64,000 nt of DNA from Cepaea nemoralis (taxonomy: Eukaryota > Mollusca > Gastropoda > Stylommatophora > Helicidae), in assembly GCA_014155875.1 (NCBI GenBank), contig JACEFZ010005131.1, positions 364,001-428,000 of the forward strand, read 5' to 3'. The notes under the pieces were generated by a model, which was not told the origin of the DNA, did not search any database, and was given only the letters and a program-made list of their open reading frames with translations. A program made the position numbers and the translations under genes. Positions within the stretch are counted from its first letter, which is position 1. Each line of letters starts with the position of its first letter. Below, piece after piece: positions 24,560 to 34,854 of this stretch.

Positions 24560-25975
24560 AGAAAAAGAGGGAATTCCAATGTTACGACAATTATCGAGTG
24601 GCTAGCGTGTAAATAAAGGGAATCTATGTGAATTCAAATGTTATCACAATTTCTGCTTGTCTAGCGTGTCATCATCATTGTCATCATCATTGTCTTCCAC
24701 TTTTGCGCCAAGCGTCGTGGGGATGAATAGTTGACGTCCCATTGACTGATGGGTGGCACTAGATAGTGTCATTCCGTGTGAATGTACACTATTTTTAATG
24801 TCGTCAATTCGGTTTCTTCTAAGTGTCTTCTTGCTCTTGTAAAAGATCTTCTTTGTTGTAGCATGTAAAGACGTGAAATATGTGTGAATTCAAGTGTTTT
24901 CACAATTGTCGGTTGCCTAGTGTGTCAATACTGAGAATATGTAGAATATAGCATTATCACAGTCTAGCGAGTAATGACGGAGAATTTGGGTGAGTTCCAG
25001 TGTTAACACATTGTTGCTTATCTAGCGTGTAAAGACATGGACTCTATGTGAATTCTACTGTTATAACCATTTGCTGGTTGTTTAATTTGTACAGGAAGGA
25101 AACCTGTGTGAATTTCAGTGTTATTACAATTGTCGGTTGTCTAGCGTGTTAATCCAGAGGATCTGTGTGAATTTAGAGTTATCAAAACCTAGCATGAAAA
25201 GTCAGAGAATCTGTGTGAATTCCAGTCAGATCACAGTTGTCAGCAGTCGAGCGTGAAAAGACAGGGAAGCTGTGTGAATTCCAGTGTTATCGTAATTATC
25301 GATTGTCTAATGGACAGAGGTTGCAAAGTTGTGTGAATTCTGGTATTATTACAATTAGCTGTTGTCTGGCGTTAAAAGACAGGGAATATGTGTGAATTCC
25401 AGTGATATCACAATTATTGGTTGTCTAGTGTATAAATAAAGGAAATCTGTGGGAACTCCAGTAGTATCCAATTGTCGGTTGTCTAGCGTGAAAAGACAGG
25501 GAATGTGTGGGAATACCAGAGTTATCACAATTGTTGGTTGTCTAGCGTGAAAAGACAGGAAATCTGTGGGAAGTCCATGGTATCACACTTGTCGGTTGTC
25601 TAGTGTGAAAAAACGGGGAATCTGTGGGAATAACAGTGTTATTACATTTATTGGTTGTCTAGCGTGAAATTCTGTGGGAATTCCAGTGTTATCACAAGGA
25701 TCGTTTGTCTTGTGTGTAAATACAGGAGATCTGTGGAAATTTCAGTAGTATCACAATTTTTGGTTGTCTAGCGTGAAAAGACAGGGAATCTGTAGGAATT
25801 ACAGTGATATCACAATTGTCCGTTTTCTACCGTGAAAAGACTGGAAATCTGTGTGAATTCCAGTGATATCACAATTGTCGGTTCTCTAGTGTGAAAAGAC
25901 AGGGAATCTGTGTGAATTCCGGTGATATCACAATTAGCGTTTGTCTAGCTTGAAAAGACAGGGAATCCGTGGGAA
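24560..25975 (+). repeat. 59-bp satellite interrupted by a LINE end
   Basis: Around 20 units, each with 'ctgtgtgaattccag', 'atcacaattgtcggttgtct' and 'agcgtgaaaagacaggg'. Divergence is moderate, with variants such as 'gggaattcc'. Between about 24669 and 24860 a minus-strand LINE L 3' end is inserted; the unit structure resumes after it. Confidence 0.85.
24669..24860 (-). mobile_element. LINE L family, 3' end inserted in the 59-bp satellite
   Basis: Minus strand: 'cacacggaatgacact' then 'ggacgtcaactattcatccc' then a (GAT)n tail ('tgatgatgacaatgatgatg' type). The same end is present at 58300-58490 and 63315-63645. Confidence 0.65.
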
Positions 25976-26194
25976 TTGTGTGAATTTCTACGAAGAAATA
26001 TCTTGGGAAGTGAAGTGGGTGGTGCGATATTGACCACTTCACGTCTGTAAAACTGTGGATCTAGCACCATATGCCTCATACGCCTCAATGCGCGTAAAGA
26101 CCTGTTTTTGCTTTCCTTTATTTACGAATATGTATATTAAAACTGTCGGGAGCTTTGCACTCTTGAACATTTTCATACAACCACTCCTATACAT

Positions 26195-26585
26195 TCAGTT
26201 CTGGTCTCGAAGTATGGTGTCCGTCTCGAGTGCTGGAGGTCCCGGGTTCCCGGTGAGGGCTGGGATTTTTTCACGTGGACTTCTTGTAACAAAATTTACC
26301 CTGGTCACTGCGTAATAAGATCGGAGCCCGTGTGTATGTTGCGCACGTAAAAATTCCCTTCGCAGTTGGAAATCGAAAAAAAGAGTAGTCTAACGGCGCT
26401 GCGTAGGCAAAATTTCGAGTTCAAAATCTACCCAAAGTATTTCAGGATCCTCGCTGGTGCTACGGAGTTCATGCACTGAGCTGAGATTCTCCGGACCCAG
26501 GCTTGATTTTGGAGTAGAACGGAACACTTATGGGTTACATGTGTGCCGTGATGTGGATCCGTCGACTAAGCTAAACAAAACTATA
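26195..26585 (+). mobile_element. tRNA-derived SINE (family B)
   Basis: Starts with 'ctggtctcgaagtatgg' and matches 34447-34850 throughout: 'cacgtggacttcttgtaac', 'ggaaatcgaaaaaaagagta', 'cccaaagtatttcaggatcc', 'gctgagattctccgga' and a 3' end 'gatccgtcgactaa'. A small deletion removes part of the B box ('cgggttcccgg' in place of 'cgggttcaagccccgg'), so this copy should not be transcribed by Pol III from its own boxes. Confidence 0.8.
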
Positions 26586-26589
26586 TACA

Positions 26590-27094
26590 TTCAGTACAAT
26601 TTTCACTTCGTCGTGTCACTTGGAGAGGTCTGTAGTTTGACCCTAAGGGCTACCAGATGATATGGCATCGTTACCTTTATAGCTTTAATTTTAAATAAAT
26701 GTCGTTAATGCATCTAAGATTAATGGAATCACTAATTAAGTTGTCGTACGCCTGCGCATGATAATTATTCTAATTTCAAAATTGAAAATATAATGAAAAG
26801 ACCATCAAGAGTGTTCAAGTTTTAAAATATGCTACATGAAATCTTCATTTGTGTGCATGCATTTGGAATTAATTAATAAGATAATTACATTTTTAGATCT
26901 TCAATGTTATTCGCGAAGTTTTGATAATGGACAATTTAGCAATAACAGATGAAAATCAGGGTTTTTGAGCATACTTTTTACAGAAAAATTCTTAGCAGAC
27001 AGAGTACGAAGAAGAAGTAAACAACTGACTTTCTACAATATCTGAAATTGGATGAAAACTGCCTGAAAAACAGCATCACATCTCGGAAACTGAA
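26590..27094. other. Unassigned AT-rich spacer
   Basis: Nothing recognisable apart from short A/T-rich runs. Confidence 0.45.
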
Positions 27095-27147
27095 TACAGG
27101 GTGTTTTTTAAATGACTGTAGGGTTTTTGAAAATATTGCCGTTCCAA

Positions 27148-27514
27148 TTCCAATTCCAATTCCAAATTTCAAAAACAAAAATTCCAAATTCGTCCTCGCC
27201 TAACCTGCTTCATCAGCTGTGGTTATAATTGAGGATCGTGGTTTTTGTGGGTTTATTCACCCTAATTCTTGTCTTGTGAGTCCTATCTCGGACTGGTTAT
27301 GTAGCGTTTGTGTCTGTGACGTCAGCAGTGGTCGGCGGCTATCCTTTGTGCTCTTCTGTTGTTATGGTTTTCTTTGTTGGTGTAGGCTCCTGGCTCGTCT
27401 GGCTGCAGTCCTTATAAGGACTTTTCGTAATCCCCCTCCAGCTGGGGGATCGGTCCGTGACTGTCCTTTGTGCATGTTTCATCTTGTTTTCTTTGGTGGT
27501 GCAGGCTCCTGGCT
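27148..27514 (-). other. 3' region of the ORF1-only LINE with duplicated hairpin
   Basis: Two roughly 80-bp segments are similar to each other (about 27340-27426 and 27466-27550 on the plus strand). Each holds 'aggctcctggct' and a palindrome, 'agtccttataaggact' in one and 'agtccttaaaaggact' in the other. The second extends into the coding end. Such 3' hairpins could be the structure recognised by a reverse transcriptase supplied in trans. That role is inference; the duplication and palindromes are visible. Confidence 0.55.
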
Positions 27515-29011
27515 TTATTGGTTGCAGTCCTTAAAAGGACTTTTTATTTGGTCTTTTTTTTCTCCTTTATTGTGTATTTTCTGTAGGAGCTTATCGACGT
27601 TTTCATTTTCCTCCTTGTGCATGTTTTCACTGTTGCGTTTGCGATACTGCTGCCGAAAGTTTTCTTCCTCAGTGGTCAGCCATGGGACGATTTTACCGTC
27701 ATCTATATAGTACTCGAAGTCGTTCTCACGGTCGTAGAGTACTACTGGGTATACCATCGGTTTCCCCCGGAGTTTCTTAGGCTTCTTCTTTTCTTTTTCT
27801 TCCCAGCGCCTTCTGAATTCCTCGCGCTTGAGTTCCTCCTTGTCGACTGGGTATTCTGTGCCTCCTTCAGAGATCCGACGGTATAATAGTTCCCTCTTGG
27901 GCGTTGTTGTTGGGCTGCTGGCTTCAGCTTGCGGTTCAGGCTCGGTCTCTTGGTTTTCTTCTTGCTGTTTCTCTGTGAGTTCTTGTGTGGCTTCTGTTAA
28001 TTTGTTTTGAAAGAGTCCCATTTCAGCTCTATGCAATTCTCTTTCGGTCTTGATCATTTGTAGGATTTCTTCGTTCTCCTTCTTCGTCTCAGCCATGCGC
28101 TGAATCTCTTGTTTGATGTCGAGCTGGATTTCTTTCATGTCGGCCAGCAGCTTCTCATTATCGCTGGTCGGAGACGTCGTCAGCAGTGCCTTGACTTGCT
28201 TCTTCAACTCGTCTATCTGCTTTTGAAGTTGATCTCTTTCAGCTTGTGCTATACCCGTGGCTGTCTCGCCCCTCCGCATTGCTTCCTTGAATGGTGTCTT
28301 TGTGATGATGGCGATCTTTAAGACGTCTCTGTGTCTCTGCAGGTACGGACAGCCCAGGTATCTTGCTCCATGTTTGCCCAGGCAGTTGGCGCACTTTCTT
28401 TTGTTGTTGGGTGCTCGGAAGTCCGTGTCCAGCTTGGCCAGCGGACACTCCTTGAAGGCGTGGTGATCGGCGCAGTATCGGCATATTTCCGTCTTACTGC
28501 GACACGTAGCTCTACTGTGGCCGGCCTTCTGACATCTGGAACATTGCGTGATTCTTGGTATGAATCTCTCTGGTTGCTGTATTCTCTTTTTGAATGATGC
28601 TGTGGTCGGCATCTCGCTGCCCTCCGACGTCACTACTGCCAAGGTTGTAGGTACCTTGGAGTAGGTGAGAAGCCGCTCCGCCTTCAAGAATCGGATGTGA
28701 AGATTCTCTTCACGTAGCTGCTTCAGGATTTCTTCATCTGTCAGCTCCACAGGAATCCGCTTGACAACCCATCGGACTGTTTTCGAGTCGGTGTTTCCGA
28801 CTCTGGTGTCTTTCTCCTCCTTCTCTGCTGTCTTGGTTGACTGTGTTGGGCTGTCAATCTTCTCCCTCGTAGTAGCTTCAGTGATGGCTGTAATATCAGG
28901 CTCTTTGATGCAGCTAGCAGGTGGGCTCTCGACGTTCTTTTTCTTGGTGTCGGCTCCCACGCTGCACATCTTGGCAACAGCGTGTTTCTTGTTGGATTTT
29001 CCACGTGACAT
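27515..29011 (-). CDS. Gag-like ORF1 protein with three zinc knuckles
   Basis: A nucleic-acid-binding protein of an I/Jockey-like LINE, expected to package element RNA. The 498-codon frame is uninterrupted. I chose the Met at 29011 (MSRGKSNKK); the upstream ATG at 29062 is created by the insertion junction and the flanking duplication. Counting from that upstream ATG: basic, Ser/Thr-rich N-terminus (18-95); an RRM-like segment (about 96-150, WVVKRIPVELTDEEI); three Cys-rich knuckles CSRCQKAGHSRATC (174-187), CRYCADHHAFKEC (194-206) and CANCLGKHGARYLGC (224-238); a coiled coil (about 270-370); an acidic PE-rich linker; and a charged C-terminus (YYIDDGKIVPWL). The second and third knuckles deviate from strict CCHC, as is usual in this family. 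An intact frame in such decayed surroundings suggests recent insertion. Confidence 0.85.
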   Translation of the reverse strand: MSRGKSNKKHAVAKMCSVGADTKKKNVESPPASCIKEPDITAITEATTREKIDSPTQSTKTAEKEEKDTRVGNTDSKTVRWVVKRIPVELTDEEILKQLREENLHIRFLKAERLLTYSKVPTTLAVVTSEGSEMPTTASFKKRIQQPERFIPRITQCSRCQKAGHSRATCRSKTEICRYCADHHAFKECPLAKLDTDFRAPNNKRKCANCLGKHGARYLGCPYLQRHRDVLKIAIITKTPFKEAMRRGETATGIAQAERDQLQKQIDELKKQVKALLTTSPTSDNEKLLADMKEIQLDIKQEIQRMAETKKENEEILQMIKTERELHRAEMGLFQNKLTEATQELTEKQQEENQETEPEPQAEASSPTTTPKRELLYRRISEGGTEYPVDKEELKREEFRRRWEEKEKKKPKKLRGKPMVYPVVLYDRENDFEYYIDDGKIVPWLTTEEENFRQQYRKRNSENMHKEENENVDKLLQKIHNKGEKKDQIKSPFKDCNQ

Positions 29012-29180
29012 TTTCCCGCTGATCAGGCTTCTTGACAGAATAATGCGACTTGACTTGCACATTGCCGTTCCAAGTTTTGTATTTACCTTTTATGTTGCAC
29101 GAACCCCACAGAACGTGAATACAAAACTTGGAACGGCAATATTTTACAAAACCCCACAGTCGTTAAAAATGCACCCTATA

Positions 29181-29356
29181 CTTTGACGTTATTAAACGTC
29201 ACAATGGTTTTGACAGAACATTAACTGATTCGGTGCCATGGGATGATGATTCGTTTCAGGCAACTCCCCGTAGCAGCCACGGTCTTATATATCACCGAAA
29301 TATACTCATTTTAATACAACATGTCTGCTACCATATTAACAAACCCGATACGAAAC
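29181..29356. other. Short unassigned spacer
   Basis: Between the MITE and the next K element; nothing recognised. Confidence 0.4.
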
Positions 29357-29752
29357 TCTCGGAGACTCCTGGGGGTCGTCGCTGGAGCTACGGTGTTCGT
29401 GCTTTGTGCGATGCTTTCAGTGGGCGGCCCTGCCGAAGGGAACCAAGCCATATGGGATAAATCCCGGGGCAATGAAGTCGATCATCTCGACTTTTAATGC
29501 AGTAATGTGTGGCTGCTGGTTTTCTAGTGAATGCCACTTCCATCGACGATGAACTGTATTTTCCGTGGAGGACTTTTGTGTTGGCATTCTGACGGTGGCA
29601 TTATGCATTGTATACCTGTGCGGGCTGTTGGCTTGTCGAGACTCCTGTCTGTTCCACTTTTCACACGGGGCAGTGATAAGCATTTCGTGTGATATTAACT
29701 GGCATAGGAACGGAGCATAATGGGACTACCCGTTGCCGTGAAGTTGGAACCG
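29357..29752 (+). mobile_element. K retroposon, 5'-truncated, plus strand
   Basis: Contains 'gagactcctgggggtcgtcg', 'ccatatgggataaa', 'tcgacgatgaactgtatttt', 'gggctgttggcttg' and 'gtgccgtgaagtt'-like sequence at its 3' end, matching the minus-strand copies at 2356-2867 and 42637-43285. It continues directly into the (AACT)n tract, fixing the orientation of the family. Confidence 0.65.
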
Positions 29753-30105
<353 letters not shown>

Positions 30106-30149
30106 TATTAACAACTTTTAATTCTTAACTGTGACACAAGAAAGCACTT

Positions 30150-30520
30150 TACAACACAATTTTCCTACCAACTCTATGTTAACAAGCCAAACCTGGACAA
30201 TGACAGAAAAAGAGTGAAGATAAATCTCAACAACAGAAATTAGACTCCTGAGAAGAATTCTCAATGTTTCAAGAAGAGATAAGATCAGAAATGAAGAAAT
30301 AAGGACTAAAGTGGGGGTTATAGCTGCACTAGATTTTATTAGAAGGCAGCAAGTCAAATGGTTTGGCTATGCAAGTAGGTTACCAACTAATAATCTACCA
30401 CAACTAGCAATGGTGTACAGACCAGAGGGAAGCAGAGGAAGAGGCCGACCACATAAACGATGGACGCAGGGAATAACAGAGTCCATGGAATATCGACACA
30501 TGAAGCCCATAAACGGGCAC
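30150..30520 (+). mobile_element. LINE L-related C-terminal fragment
   Basis: Plus strand reads TWTMTEKE, then RLLRRILNVSRRDKIRNEEIRTKV, FIRRQQVKWFGYASRLP and GRGRPHKRWTQGI, the usual C-terminal block of RTE-type elements. It is similar to 63315-63610 (ERQKIKWFGHLVGM). Truncated on both sides; the frame from 30311 is open but partial. Confidence 0.65.
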
Positions 30521-30654
30521 TCTCCCGCTGTTTATACTTCACCTCGACACCGCAAGGTACAAGAGGAACATGATGAGACGAGATGGGACACACCCCTACT
30601 TCCCATTTTCCACCATTACTTACTGTTTGTTTGTCACCGAATCAGGTAATGGAA

Positions 30655-30790
30655 GGTAAAGTTCCTGAAAGAATAGACGGGAGTTGACCAGCCAGAAGAT
30701 GGACACTGGACGTCAAAAACACAATGGACATGAACATGCAGGAGACAGGTGAATTAACAAAGAAATGAGAATATTTTCGTCGGGTCCTGT
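30655..30790 (+). mobile_element. Second LINE C-terminal remnant
   Basis: Reads as a decayed RRWTLDVKNTMDMNMQETGELTKK..YFRRVL block, the common 'R-x-x-W ... A-x-D-R-x-x-W' ending of RTE/CR1-type LINEs. Short and with stops. Confidence 0.45.
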
Positions 30791-31059
30791 TTAATGTGGC
30801 GTTCTACAAAGAAACTGCTACATAATGATCATTCGCAAAACTAAGATAATATTCATAGAAACAAGAAATCGACAGCAGAGGAGAAGCCAAATAACCGATA
30901 ATTGAGATCATAATGAAATGCAGACACATATTCCCTGTATACAGTATAGGTTGAAATAGATTGTATACGATGTATACTCTTGGACAGACCATATAAAATA
31001 ACACATGTTACATTCCCGTCAGGACATAATAGCTGAAATAGTTTGAACAGAACGGAACA

Positions 31060-32427
31060 TCTAAGACACTCAATAAAGTGACATCTGAGACACTCCCTAC
31101 AGGACGGAACGTCTGAGACACTCCCTTCAGGACGGAACGTCTGAGACACTCCCTACAGGACGGAACGTCTGAGACACTCCCTACAGGATGGAACATCTGA
31201 GACACTCCCTACAAGACGGAACATCTGAGACACTCCATACATTACGGAACATCTGAGACACTCCCTACAGGACGGAACGTCTGCGACACTCCCTACATTA
31301 CGGAACATCTGAGACATTCCCTACATGACGGAACGTCTGAGACACTACCTACAGGACGGAACATCTGAGACACTCACTACAGGACGGAATGTCTGAGACA
31401 CTTCCTACATTACGGAACGTCTGAGACACTCCCTACATTACGGAACGTCTGAGACACTCCCTAAATTACGGAACGTCTGAGGCACTCCTTACAGGACGGA
31501 ACATCTGAGACACTCCCTATATTATGGAACGTCTGAGACACTACCTACATTACGGAACGTCTGAGACACTCATTACAGGAAGGAACGTCTGAGACACTCC
31601 CTACACGATGGAACATCTGAGACACTCCCTACACGATGGAACATCTGAGACACTCCCTACAGAACAGAACGTCTGAGACACTCCCTACAGGACGGAACGT
31701 CTGAGACACTCCCTACATTACGGAACGTCTGATACACTCCCTACATTATGGAACGTCTGAGGCACTCCCTACATTACGGAACGTCTGAGACACTCCCTAA
31801 ATTACGGAACGTCTGAGACACTCCTTACAGGACGGAACATCTGAGACACTCCCTACAGGACGGAACGTCTGAGACACTCCCTACATTACGGAACGTCTGA
31901 GACACTCATTACAGGACGCAACGTCTGAGACACTCCCTACATTACGGAACGTCTGAGACACTCTCTACAGGACGGAACATCTGAGATACTCCCTACATTA
32001 CGGAACATCTGAGACACTCCCTACAGGACGGAACATCTGAGACACTCCCTACAGGACGGAACGTCTGAGACACTCCCTACAGGACGGAACATCTGAGACA
32101 CTCCCTACAGGACGGAACGTCTGAGATATTCCCTACATTAAGGAGCGTCTGAGATACTCCCTACATTACGGAACATCTGAGACACTCCCTACAGGACGGA
32201 ACGTCTGAGACACTCCCTACAGGACGGAACATCTGAGACACTCCCTACAGGACGGAACATCTGAGACACTCCCTACAGGACGGAACATCTGAGACACTCC
32301 CTACAGGACGGAACGTCTGAGATATTCCCTACAGGACGGAACATCTGAGATACTCCTTACAGGACGGAATGTCTGAGATACTCCCTACAGGACGGAACGT
32401 CTGAGATACTCCCTACAGGACGGACTG
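31060..32427 (+). repeat. 28-bp minisatellite, array 2
   Basis: About 49 units with core 'acggaacgtctgagacactc' followed by 'cctacagg' or 'cctacatt'. The two endings alternate irregularly, so there are at least two monomer types. The unit is unrelated in sequence to the 28-bp array at 755-2225 although the period is the same. The array ends exactly where a truncated LINE is inserted. Confidence 0.92.
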
Positions 32428-32437
32428 TTTGGGACTC

Positions 32438-32830
32438 AATCAATCAATCAATCAATCAATCATATGCCTAGCTGGAAATCGTGGGCTGTCATGACTCGCC
32501 ATTTCACCCGATCACCAGAGTCGTGGATCAGCTCAGTGTTCCTGTCTTGTCCATGCCATGTGGCCAAGCCATGCAGGTATTTTCCTCTCGGTCTTCCTCT
32601 TGGTCTGTTCCCTTCGATCTTGCCAGTTGTCACTAAGTTCTCCAATCCATTTCTTCTCATAACATGTCCAAAAAACTTTGACTGTCCACGTCTAATTTCT
32701 CTAATAAATTTACGATTGTCATTTGTCTCCTGTAGTACTTGGTCATTGGATTTTCTGTCTGTCCATGGTATTCTTTGCATTTTCCTCAGAAACCACATTT
32801 CTGCAGCCATCAGATGTTTTCTAGCTTGAC
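32438..32830 (-). mobile_element. RTE-like LINE copy E, 5'-truncated, exact ends
   Basis: A 393-bp insertion flanked by the 10-bp duplication 'tttgggactc' (32428-32437 and 32831-32840). It ends on the left in (TTGA)n ('caatcaatcaatcaatcaat'). The minus strand is open from the AEKHLMAAEMW-equivalent region to the stop, with IPWTDRKSND, GHVMRRNGLE and RPRGRPRGK. The undamaged frame and perfect duplication mark it as one of the youngest insertions here. Confidence 0.85.
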
Positions 32831-32844
32831 TTTGGGACTCCTTA

Positions 32845-33245
32845 AAGAATAAACTATCTGCAACAGCCTGCACCAGATGAACAAATTGTGACAAATCGTA
32901 CAATATGAACAAACAGAGACAGCCGGTAAAAGATGAAGAAAATATGACAGTTTGTACAAGATGATCAAACTGTGACAGTCTGAACAGGAAGAACAATGCC
33001 CGCTATACCTAAAATAAATTACATGTTCTTTTCGCGACTGTGCGTTCAACCCCATATTAAATATCCAGGAAATTTTACTTTCAGTAGTTTGCCATCGCTT
33101 TCTGAACGAGAAGTCTACATCTAACCCCAATTGACCGGTATAAGCGATGAACGAATTTTAGTTTTTATAACGTCTAGTTTCTATTTTTAATAAGAATTTT
33201 TGTTTTTGTTTTTGCGTTCACTCGCTTTTAACTCAAGAGTAGTGC
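32845..33245. other. Spacer with SINE trace
   Basis: Short 'gtgacagtttgtacaagatg'-type imprecise repeats at 32860-32990. A minus-strand SINE A fragment lies at 33075-33160 ('acgagaagtctacatct', 'ttgaccggtataag'). Confidence 0.45.
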
Positions 33246-33249
33246 ATAC

Positions 33250-33512
33250 ACGTGTATCTACTTCTAATGCACTGGTCTGATTTGTGTGTGGGGATTAGCT
33301 TTCCCTATTATCACTGTCTCTCGCCTCAAGCGAACCCACCCCGACTTCAGAGGTATTTGTCAGAGGTATTTGTAATTTGCGTCCCCGAGTCAAGGACGAG
33401 AAGTCAACATTTCAGTCCGACTGGCCGATGTAGGGGTTGAACCTGCTACCTCAACATCAACACACTGGATGTTTAAGAACGAGCGCTGTTATCCATTCGG
33501 CCATGCGGGCCC
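33250..33512 (-). mobile_element. SINE family A, complete copy
   Basis: On the minus strand: a head with A box TGGCCGAATGG, a long variable region, B box 'ggttcaacccc', 'ctgaaatgttgacttctcgt', a small internal duplication ('acaaatacctctg' twice), and the distal block ending 'cattagaagtaga'. It is the best reference copy of this family in the window, and both Pol III boxes fit consensus. Confidence 0.8.
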
Positions 33513-33514
33513 CC

Positions 33515-34035
33515 AGAAAGTCTAGTGTCTTCTTTGATCTTTACCACTCTTTACTTCTATGAGTTTCTATCAATACCACGAATGTATTTCTCATATTATT
33601 TCAATGACATCAATGGATCCCCATCTGTTGACATTTCTGGAATTATCAACCTGACCGTCACCATTTTGCGCTGTGTGCCTTATTTATTCCATTGTATCAG
33701 CTTCTCGGCTGTTAACATCCACTTTTTGTACCAACGACTATATTATGCGGGGCGCTAATGCACACCATAACATTTCAGTGTGTTTACTAGTAGAATCGAA
33801 GCGTTAACTAAAGTTAAACAACAAACAAGAGCATCACTTTAATAAAATTTACTCTGAAAGGGTGCTCAAGTGTTTGTGTATGTGGTATCGTGATTTTTAG
33901 CATTATGAGTTGTTCTAGTGTTAGAGTTTAATGAAATTAGTGGAACTGCGGTAAAGCCGTGGACATGTAAACAGTATAAAAAACAGAAAGTAATGTAGCT
34001 TTACAGAACAAACTAATAGTAACTGTATTCTGTGA
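33515..34035. other. Unassigned spacer
   Basis: No coding or repeat structure recognised. Confidence 0.4.
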
Positions 34036-34039
34036 AGCT

Positions 34040-34295
34040 GCGTTAAAGAGTGATAAAGTGCTACATAGAACCTGTTCTGTTGTATGGGTGTAAAACGAAG
34101 ACAATGAGCAGACAAAGTGAATAACCTCTAATGGCAGTGGAAATGTGGTTTCTGATGAAAATGCAAAGAATATTATAGACAGACAGAAAACCCAATGAGC
34201 AAGTCCTACAAGAAGCAGATATCATAAACTGATTAGAGAAATTCGACATTGACAGTAAAAATTTTTACACGTTATGAGAAGAAATATCGCGCATG
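34040..34295 (+). mobile_element. RTE-like LINE copy F, decayed fragment
   Basis: Matches the EPVLLYGCKTKTMS...MAVEMWFLMKMQRI...RQKTQ.ASPTR...LIREIRH block of copies A and D with several small deletions and stops. Confidence 0.62.
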
Positions 34296-34446
34296 GAGTA
34301 GTATTTATGAAAATAGCATCGGCTGCAAGGTCAAACCAGCTTAAAATGGGTACCTGGAAATGTTTCGGGAAAGTGAAGGCGGCAATGTGATATTGACAAC
34401 ACTCCTATTAAGTACCGATAGATTTATACAAATAAAAAGAAAATTA

Positions 34447-34850
34447 GGGGGCTGAGTGGTCTCGAGGTATGGTGTCCGGCTCGAGTGCTGGAGGTCTCGG
34501 GTTCAAGCCCCGGTGAGGACAGGAATTTTTTTCACGTGGACTTCTAGTAACTAAATTTCCCTTGGTCTCTGGGTAATGACATCGGATGCCCGTGTGTATT
34601 ATTGCGCAAGTAAAAAATCCCTTGGCAGTTGGAAATCGAAAAAAGAGTAGCCTAACGGCGCTGCCCGGGCAAAATTTCGAGTTAAAGATCTACCCAAAGT
34701 ATTTCAGGATCCTCACCAGTGCTACGGAGTTCGGGCACTGAGCTGAGATTCTCCGGACTCAGGCTTAAGTTGGGAGTAGAACGGAGCATTTATGGGTTAC
34801 ACCCGTGTGCCGTGATGTTGATCCGTCGACTAAATTAAACTAAAGTAAAC
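34447..34850 (+). mobile_element. SINE family B, best copy
   Basis: About 400 bp. The head has an A-box-like 'gctgagtggtctcgagg' and a B box 'cgggttcaagccc'. The body is shared with 26195-26585 and 57907-58285. The 3' end 'cgtcgactaaattaaact' grades into an (AAACT)-type tail. Unusually long for a SINE, so it may be composite. Confidence 0.82.
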
Positions 34851-34854
34851 TTAT

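Larger units (their letters stand above)
27148..29060 (-). mobile_element. ORF1-only non-LTR retrotransposon (half-LINE type)
   Basis: A 1913-bp insertion flanked by a 13-bp duplication 'attgccgttccaa' (27135-27147 and 29061-29073), inserted into the MITE arm. Read on the minus strand: about 49 bp of leader, an intact ORF1, a 367-bp 3' region and a (GGAATT)n-like tail. No endonuclease or reverse transcriptase is present, although a complete LINE of this kind would carry a large ORF2. The duplication at both ends shows that this ORF2-less molecule itself was inserted, or that ORF2 was deleted internally afterwards. The layout recalls mammalian HAL1 and Drosophila HeT-A, by analogy only. Confidence 0.72.
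27097..29178. mobile_element. Palindromic MITE with TA target site, split by a LINE
   Basis: The left arm (27097-27147) and right arm (29061-29178) are long inverted repeats. The outer about 53 bp match at roughly 45 positions ('caatatttt..aaaaccc.acagtc'), ending in CAGGGTG on one side and its near-complement CACCCTA on the other, flanked by TA. The right part also holds the inner palindrome ('gccgttccaagttttgtatt' at 29064-29083, and its complement at about 29112-29133). Without the insert the element would be about 170 bp and foldback-shaped. The TA duplication suggests the Tc1/mariner/pogo group, by end features only. Confidence 0.75.

Noticed and set aside
31060..32427. CRISPR-like array
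   Set aside because: Units are contiguous without unique spacers and the genome is animal; it is a minisatellite.
33250..33512. Genuine tRNA gene on the minus strand
   Set aside because: A and B boxes fit, but the sequence continues as a repeated SINE body and the acceptor stem is not convincing; similar for 5330, 34447 and 57620.
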